Assembly (NCBI GenBank): GCA_021789355.1
Contig: JAJYJR010000140.1
Span: forward strand, 1-10,771
Source: Chloroflexota bacterium
Lineage (GTDB): Bacteria; Chloroflexota; Limnocylindria; Limnocylindrales; CSP1-4
Reading direction: 5' to 3'
DNA length: 10,771 nucleotides
The translations under genes and the position numbers were made by a program. The notes beneath the pieces are model-generated. The model saw only the letters and a program-made list of their open reading frames with translations, ran no database searches and was not told the origin of the DNA. Shown here piece after piece: positions 7,060 to 10,771 of this stretch (within the stretch, counting starts at the first letter, position 1; each line of letters opens with the position of its first letter).

Positions 7060-8090
7060 ACAGCAAGCGCGACACGCAGCGACGTGAACGTGGCCAGACG
7101 CTCGTGGTATTCGCGCTCTCGCTTGTCGTGATCATCGCGTCCGTGGGCCTTGTGCTCGACGCGGGTGGAGCGTACGCGCAGCAGCGCAATCAACAGCGAG
7201 CGGCCGATCTCGCCGCGCTGGCGGGGGCTACGGCGGAAACCAGCTGCTGGCAGGGCTGCTCAGGAGGAGCGACTCCCCGCCAGGCGATGATCAACGCCGC
7301 GGTGGCGTCCGCCAGTGTTAACGGTTTCACGGCGACTGAGGTCGGGGTCAACATCCCTCCACTCTCGGGCAAGTATGCCGGTACCGGTGGCGATTGCTCA
7401 TCCATCGCGTCGATGCCGTGCTGGATCGAGGTCGTGATCACCCGCAATCACCAGAATGGGTTCGCGTCGGTAGTCGGACAGGCTTCGTGGCCGGTAACAG
7501 GCCGGGGCGTGGCTGTCGGCGGCGTGGCAAACGCCGTCACGAATGGGATTGCACCGATCATGTTCAACAAGAAGGCAGTCGTTGACCCTGACCACGGCAC
7601 AACGAAGCCCTACTGCGACCCGCAATCCAAGAAGTGCAGTCCGAACGGCGCGGTTCCCGTGGAAGACACTCAATTCAACTGGACGAACTTCTGTGCATCA
7701 CCCAGCGGCTGTAATCTGAGCTCCAGCAGCGCCAAGACCATCATCGCGGGCGGAGGCATTCCGTTCACCGTCTATCTGGGTATGAGCTTGGGTCCCAACA
7801 ACGATGGCCAGCACACGTCGGTATGTCACACCTTGGTCCAGACCTACCCCCAAGGAGCTGATCTCCCAGTTGCGATCGAAGTGCCGGATCCGAATAATCC
7901 CGGCAACGCGATCTTGGTGGGGTTCTGGATCTGGCACTTCGATGCCGCGAACACCAACTGCCAAGGTAAGGATGGCGAGCTGCTGAAGGGCTATTTTGTC
8001 CAGGACGTCGCAAACACGCTTCCCCTCACGATTACACCCGACGGAGGTAAGGCGACCACTGGCGAGTTCATCGCCAATCTCGTCGAGTAG
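7056..8090 (+). CDS. TadG-like pilus-assembly protein, cassette 1 (TadG1)
   Basis: A 344-residue protein with a basic N-terminus, one membrane helix about 13-36, and the family signature GLVLDAGGAYAQQRNQQRAA followed by DLAALAGAT, typical of TadE/G-like Flp pilus-assembly proteins. A large extracytoplasmic part follows. After the G in RG/QTLVVF the +5 residue is Val, not Glu, so prepilin cutting is doubtful. Ten cysteines are present (64, 68, 114, 122, 187, 194, 213, 219, 257, 302); the last eight match TadG2, and the CWQGC pair is unique to this copy. No von Willebrand A domain is evident. The start at ATG 7056 has GAGG (7044-7047) at 8 bases; the older start at 7027 is out of frame. By eye 33 of 47 residues from GQT onward match TadG2. 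Confidence 0.88.
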   Translation: MNSKRDTQRRERGQTLVVFALSLVVIIASVGLVLDAGGAYAQQRNQQRAADLAALAGATAETSCWQGCSGGATPRQAMINAAVASASVNGFTATEVGVNIPPLSGKYAGTGGDCSSIASMPCWIEVVITRNHQNGFASVVGQASWPVTGRGVAVGGVANAVTNGIAPIMFNKKAVVDPDHGTTKPYCDPQSKKCSPNGAVPVEDTQFNWTNFCASPSGCNLSSSSAKTIIAGGGIPFTVYLGMSLGPNNDGQHTSVCHTLVQTYPQGADLPVAIEVPDPNNPGNAILVGFWIWHFDAANTNCQGKDGELLKGYFVQDVANTLPLTITPDGGKATTGEFIANLVE

Positions 8091-8097
8091 GGAGAGC

Positions 8098-8274
8098 GGA
8101 GTAAACGTCCGGTCGACCAACGAATCCCCTGTAGATGAGGCCGTGGACAGTCAGGGAGCCGCGGCCTCATCGCGTTTCGCGACGAATCGCCCGGACTCGG
8201 GTACTGGACTAATGGTCAACCCCTAGCCGGTACCATCGCCGGGGCTGACGCAAGGTTGGAGTAAAGGTCCGGTC
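8098..8274. repeat. 17-base direct repeat framing the inter-cassette gap
   Basis: GGAGTAAACGTCCGGTC (8098-8114) and GGAGTAAAGGTCCGGTC (8258-8274) differ at one base and are exactly 160 bases apart. One copy lies just after the TadG1 stop and the other just before the TadE-A2 start. A related sequence, TTGGAAGGTACCGGTCC, occurs before cassette 1 at 5970-5986. These may be regulator sites or traces of the duplication event. Confidence 0.55.
8134..8171 (+). terminator. Strong hairpin after cassette 1, likely terminator
   Basis: Perfect 10-base arms GATGAGGCCG (8134-8143) and CGGCCTCATC (8162-8171) with an 18-base loop, 43 bases after the TadG1 stop. A second small hairpin TCGCG-TTT-CGCGA (8170-8182) follows at once. 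There is no long T-run, so ending may be incomplete or the structure may mainly protect the mRNA. Confidence 0.55.
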
Positions 8275-8289
8275 CGCACCGTTTGGTGC

Positions 8290-9153
8290 ATGCATGCAAA
8301 CGCGTTCCCACCGCGGCCACGAGGGCGCCGTCGCCAACTGTCGAAGGGCCAGGCCCTTGCCGAGTTCGCCCTTGTGTCCGTGGTGCTCGCCTTCCTGCTC
8401 GCCACGGTCTTCGACTTCGCGCGCGTCTTCTACGCGAAGATCACCGTCGAGAACGGCGCGAGAGCGGGGGCACTGGTGGCGGCCCAGGCTCCAGCCGCGT
8501 TCACGGGCACCGACTGCACCTCCACCAACCAGACTACCGATGCGATCGGCTGCGCCGTGCAGAACGAGTCCCGCGGGTCGGCCGTGACGGTCACAGCGGC
8601 CCAGATCACGGTGACCTGCCAGGATTTCTCCGGCAGTGCCGTCTCCCCTTGCCCGAGCGCCCCGACCGCGGACGTGCGATCCAAGGTGGCCGTCTCGGCC
8701 ACAGTGCCGTTGCTCACGCCGATCATGCAGGCACTCTTCGGCGCCTCGCTGCCCGTGAGCGCGTCCGCACTCTCCGACCAGCAAGCCCTCCCAACCCCGA
8801 ACAGCTCGTACGCCCCACCGACGGCGAGCCCGACCCCATCTCCCTCGCCGACGGCGAGCCCTACGCCCAGCGCGACTGCCACGACCAACCCCTGCCAGCC
8901 TGGGCAGGCACCGGTCCCGGACCTCGTGATAGGAGCGGGCGGCCATAACACGAGTGAGACGGTGGCCGAGGCGCGCAACGAATGGGCGACCGCAGGCTTC
9001 TCCACGAGCCAGTTCTTCCCGGCATCCTCGAATGGGGTCGACAACAAGCAGGTGACCGGGCAGTACGCGGACGCCGGGTACACGCAGGCGCTCACGCCCG
9101 GTACCTGCATGTCGACCACCATCAGCGTCTATGTGACCTACCCGGGGTCGTGA
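8290..9153 (+). CDS. TadE-family pseudopilin-like protein with C-terminal PASTA-like domain, cassette 2 (TadE-A2)
   Basis: A 287-residue protein, 110 longer than TadE-A1. Residues 1-168 are the TadE part: prepilin-like site KG/QALAEF (G20, E25 at +5), hydrophobic helix about 22-44, and cysteines 76, 88, 110 and 121 aligned with TadE-A1, including the shared run ITVTCQDF and PCPSAP. Residues about 170-201 are a Pro/Thr/Ser linker with two PTASPTPS units. Residues about 202-286 resemble one PASTA repeat: VPDLVIG near the start, EARNEWATAGF, VTGQYADAGYTQALTPGT, and a final ISVYVTY strand, with C202 and C273 able to pair. PASTA domains are usually found in wall-sensing kinases and penicillin-binding proteins, where some bind peptidoglycan fragments. 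ATG 8290 is the first usable start and has no Shine-Dalgarno site. Operon leader of cassette 2. Confidence 0.88.
   Translation: MHANAFPPRPRGRRRQLSKGQALAEFALVSVVLAFLLATVFDFARVFYAKITVENGARAGALVAAQAPAAFTGTDCTSTNQTTDAIGCAVQNESRGSAVTVTAAQITVTCQDFSGSAVSPCPSAPTADVRSKVAVSATVPLLTPIMQALFGASLPVSASALSDQQALPTPNSSYAPPTASPTPSPSPTASPTPSATATTNPCQPGQAPVPDLVIGAGGHNTSETVAEARNEWATAGFSTSQFFPASSNGVDNKQVTGQYADAGYTQALTPGTCMSTTISVYVTYPGS
8818..8877 (+). repeat. Two 30-base linker repeats in TadE-A2
   Basis: CCGACGGCGAGCC occurs at 8818-8830 and 8848-8860, exactly ten codons apart, giving PTASPTPSPS then PTASPTPSAT. This is a small in-frame duplication in the linker before the PASTA-like domain. Confidence 0.7.
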
Positions 9154-9158
9154 GAGCC

Positions 9159-9611
9159 ATGAAGATCCCGAGGGTTACCCACCGTGGGCCGCAGGGGCAG
9201 TCACTTGTCGAGTTCTCGCTGGTCCTGCCCGTCCTGCTCCTGCTCGTGTTCGCACTCATCGACGGGGGACGCGCCATCTTCGCCTACAACCAGATGTCGC
9301 AGGCAACGCGCAATGTCGCGCGCGTGGCGAGCGTCACCTGCTTCCAGACCACCGTTCGTTGCGACTCGTCGACGTCCGGGACCCCCATCACGTCCGCCAT
9401 CGCCGCGCAGGCGGCAGGACTCCAGGGGCCCGTCACATGGACGGTGACATGTGTCGATCCAGTAACAGACGCCGCCGCCAGCCCGTGTGTCGTCGGCGAC
9501 CTCGTGAAGGTCAACATCACGTCCCAGTTCAGCCTGATCACGCCGTTCGTCGCGCAGGCGTTCGGCGCCGTCAACGTCGGTTCGACCAGCGAGCAGGAGA
9601 TCCTGCAATGA
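9159..9611 (+). CDS. TadE-family pseudopilin-like protein, cassette 2 (TadE-B2)
   Basis: A 150-residue counterpart of TadE-B1: prepilin-like site QG/QSLVEF (G13, E18 at +5), hydrophobic helix about 15-35, then DGGRAIFAYNQMSQATRNVA. Cysteines 61, 68, 98 and 110 match those of TadE-B1. The ATG at 9159 is 5 bases after the TadE-A2 stop. An in-frame GTG at 9150 would overlap that stop as GTGA and add three residues, so the exact start is open. The stop overlaps the TadG2 ATG. Confidence 0.88.
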   Translation: MKIPRVTHRGPQGQSLVEFSLVLPVLLLLVFALIDGGRAIFAYNQMSQATRNVARVASVTCFQTTVRCDSSTSGTPITSAIAAQAAGLQGPVTWTVTCVDPVTDAAASPCVVGDLVKVNITSQFSLITPFVAQAFGAVNVGSTSEQEILQ

Positions 9612-10648
9612 GCACCCGCGTCCTCGACGGCATCCGTCGTCGCGTCGCCCCGCGCCTCCGGGACCAACGCGGTCAGACGCTGGTGCTGTTCGCCCTCTTC
9701 CTCGTCTCCCTGCTCGCCGCCACCGGACTCGTCATCGACACCGGCGGCGCCTGGTCACAGGAGCGCAACCAGCAGAAGGCGGCTGATACTGCTGCGTTGG
9801 CGGGCGCCACGGTCGAAGCGAACGGCGGACTCCGCACGGCGATCATCGCCGCGGCGGTCGCCTCCGCGCAGGTCAACGGCTACTCGTCGTCAGAGGTGCA
9901 GGTGAACATCCCTCCGACGCAGGGCGCGTATGCGCCGGGGGGCAGCCAGTCCGGGCCGCTGAGCACGAACGACTGCTCGACAGCGGCCGCCACGCCCTGC
10001 TGGATCGAAGTGATCGTCAACCGCGCCCACAGCAACGCGTTCGCGTCCATCGTCGGACAGCCGTCATGGCCTGTGAGCGCGCGTGCCGTTGCGGTGGGGG
10101 GCTTTGCGAACGGGGCCAACAATGCGGCTCCCATCCAGTTCAACTACAAGGCCGTGGGTCAGTCCGATCGAGGCAACGAGAAGAGCTACTGCGATCCGCA
10201 AGGCGGCCCCAATTGCCCGCCGAACACTTCGTTCCCTTTGATGGCGAACCAGTTCGCATGGACGACGTTCTGCGTCAACCATCCCCAGAACTGCAACGTG
10301 GACGCCAGCACGGCGAAAGCCATCATCACCGGTGGCGGGTTCTCGTACACGGTCGACCTCGGGATGTATCTCGGCCCGAACAACCACGGCCAGATGTCAG
10401 ACGTCTGCAAGACCCTCGTCGCCCAGTACCCGAGCGGCGCGGACCTCCCGGTCGCGATCAGCGACGATAACGGGATCCTGATCGGGTTCTGGGTCTGGCA
10501 TTTCGACCCCAGCGAGACCTCCTGCGACGGTCAGATCACGCTCGGCGGCTGGTTCGTGGACAACATCACGGCCAGCCTGCCCCTGACCATCGACGCTGGC
10601 GGCAACAAGTCCACCTACGGGCAGCCGGTGGTTCGGCTGGTGGAGTAG
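9608..10648 (+). CDS. TadG-like pilus-assembly protein, cassette 2 (TadG2)
   Basis: A 346-residue protein with a basic N-terminus, membrane helix about 23-44 and the TadE/G-like signature GLVIDTGGAWSQERNQQKAA. The long extracytoplasmic region has eight cysteines (123, 131, 195, 203, 222, 229, 267, 306), all matched in TadG1. Shared blocks include CWIEV, SWPVSARAVAVGG (SWPVTGRGVAVGG in TadG1), YCDPQ, GPNN, GADLPVAI and GFW-WHFD. The +5 residue after RG/QTLVLF is Leu, so it is probably not cut as a prepilin. The start at ATG 9608 overlaps the TadE-B2 stop and has AGGAG (9595-9599) at 8 bases, so it is well defined and serves as the reference for judging the altered TadG1 start. Confidence 0.88.
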   Translation: MSTRVLDGIRRRVAPRLRDQRGQTLVLFALFLVSLLAATGLVIDTGGAWSQERNQQKAADTAALAGATVEANGGLRTAIIAAAVASAQVNGYSSSEVQVNIPPTQGAYAPGGSQSGPLSTNDCSTAAATPCWIEVIVNRAHSNAFASIVGQPSWPVSARAVAVGGFANGANNAAPIQFNYKAVGQSDRGNEKSYCDPQGGPNCPPNTSFPLMANQFAWTTFCVNHPQNCNVDASTAKAIITGGGFSYTVDLGMYLGPNNHGQMSDVCKTLVAQYPSGADLPVAISDDNGILIGFWVWHFDPSETSCDGQITLGGWFVDNITASLPLTIDAGGNKSTYGQPVVRLVE

Positions 10649-10668
10649 GCCGCTCGCGCTTCTCCACC
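10639..10668 (+). terminator. Hairpin over the TadG2 stop codon, possible terminator
   Basis: Perfect 7-base arms GGTGGAG (10639-10645) and CTCCACC (10662-10668) enclose a 16-base loop that contains the TAG stop. There is no T-run after it. It separates cassette 2 from the gene at 10708. Confidence 0.4.
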
Positions 10669-10692
10669 TCCCCCGCGTCCCGCGCCGGCTGA

Positions 10693-10698
10693 TATGCT
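10693..10698 (+). promoter_or_regulatory. -10 element of the 3' partial gene
   Basis: TATGCT followed by CGCCCCACC and the GTG start. The block GCTG-N-TATGCTCGC matches that before RR2 almost base for base. No -35 is evident. Confidence 0.45.
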
Positions 10699-10707
10699 CG
10701 CCCCACC

Positions 10708-10771
10708 GTGAGCCGGCTATCCCTCCGGTCCCGCCTCTTCCTCGCGCTCGCGACGGTGGCGCTGCTTCCCG
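10708..10771 (+). CDS. N-terminus of a membrane protein, probably a sensor histidine kinase (3' truncated)
   Basis: Only 21 codons are inside the window: a GTG start, then SRLSLRSRLFLALATVALLP. A short basic lead with RSRL running into a hydrophobic helix ending in LLP is a common opening of membrane sensor kinases, but it is not unique to them. The start is supported by the -10 element just upstream and by the preceding TadG2 stop with its hairpin. If it is a kinase, it could be the partner of RR2 on the far side of the two pseudopilin cassettes. Confidence 0.5.
   Translation, partial: MSRLSLRSRLFLALATVALLP

Noticed and set aside
8215..8275. Possible cyclic-di-GMP-I riboswitch, because of TGACGCAAGG near 8247
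   Set aside because: It resembles the GACGCAAAG core only in part; the expected paired helices, GNRA loop and receptor segment could not be found. A covariance-model search would settle it.

Overview
The window comes from a GC-rich bacterial chromosome. Two-component genes, HipBA and Tad-type pseudopilin genes with few Shine-Dalgarno sites suggest Chloroflexota or Actinomycetota; this is an inference from style and no marker gene settles it. Both window ends cut genes.

Layout. (1) 1-492: the low-complexity C-terminal tail of a truncated protein, with Asn-Gly repeats and a Pro/Ala-rich end. (2) 500-3362: a two-component pair, an OmpR-type response regulator (RR1) and a membrane histidine kinase (HK1) with an unusual H-box. 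(3) 3398-4848, minus strand: a hipB-hipA toxin-antitoxin operon with a GTGA overlap. Upstream is a perfect palindrome of the form TGTCC-N8-GGACA, much like the E. coli HipB operator (TATCC-N8-GGATA), lying on the likely -35 box. (4) 5098-5832: a second OmpR-type regulator (RR2), a close paralogue of RR1 with no kinase next to it. (5) 6033-8090 and 8290-10648: two tandem, diverged copies of a three-gene cassette TadE-A / TadE-B / TadG, coding for pseudopilin-like proteins of a Tad (Flp) pilus system. (6) 10708-end: the first 21 codons of a membrane protein that looks like a sensor-kinase N-terminus.

How the parts may work together. RR2 and the 3' partial gene share a nearly identical -10 region (TATGCTCGC, a C or G, then CC) directly before their starts. 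A reasonable reading is that RR2 and the kinase-like gene form a second two-component pair around the duplicated pseudopilin cassettes, which they may control. No ATPase, platform, secretin or prepilin peptidase gene (tadA/B/C/Z, rcpA, tadV) is present, so these cassettes would have to use machinery encoded elsewhere.

The most unusual points are the cassette duplication with strictly conserved, even numbers of cysteines in all six proteins; a PASTA-like domain joined to only one TadE copy; a remnant start codon and apparent frameshift ahead of TadG in cassette 1; structured leaders and palindromes at the cassette starts; and an H-box in HK1 that lacks the usual acidic and Thr/Asn residues after the histidine.
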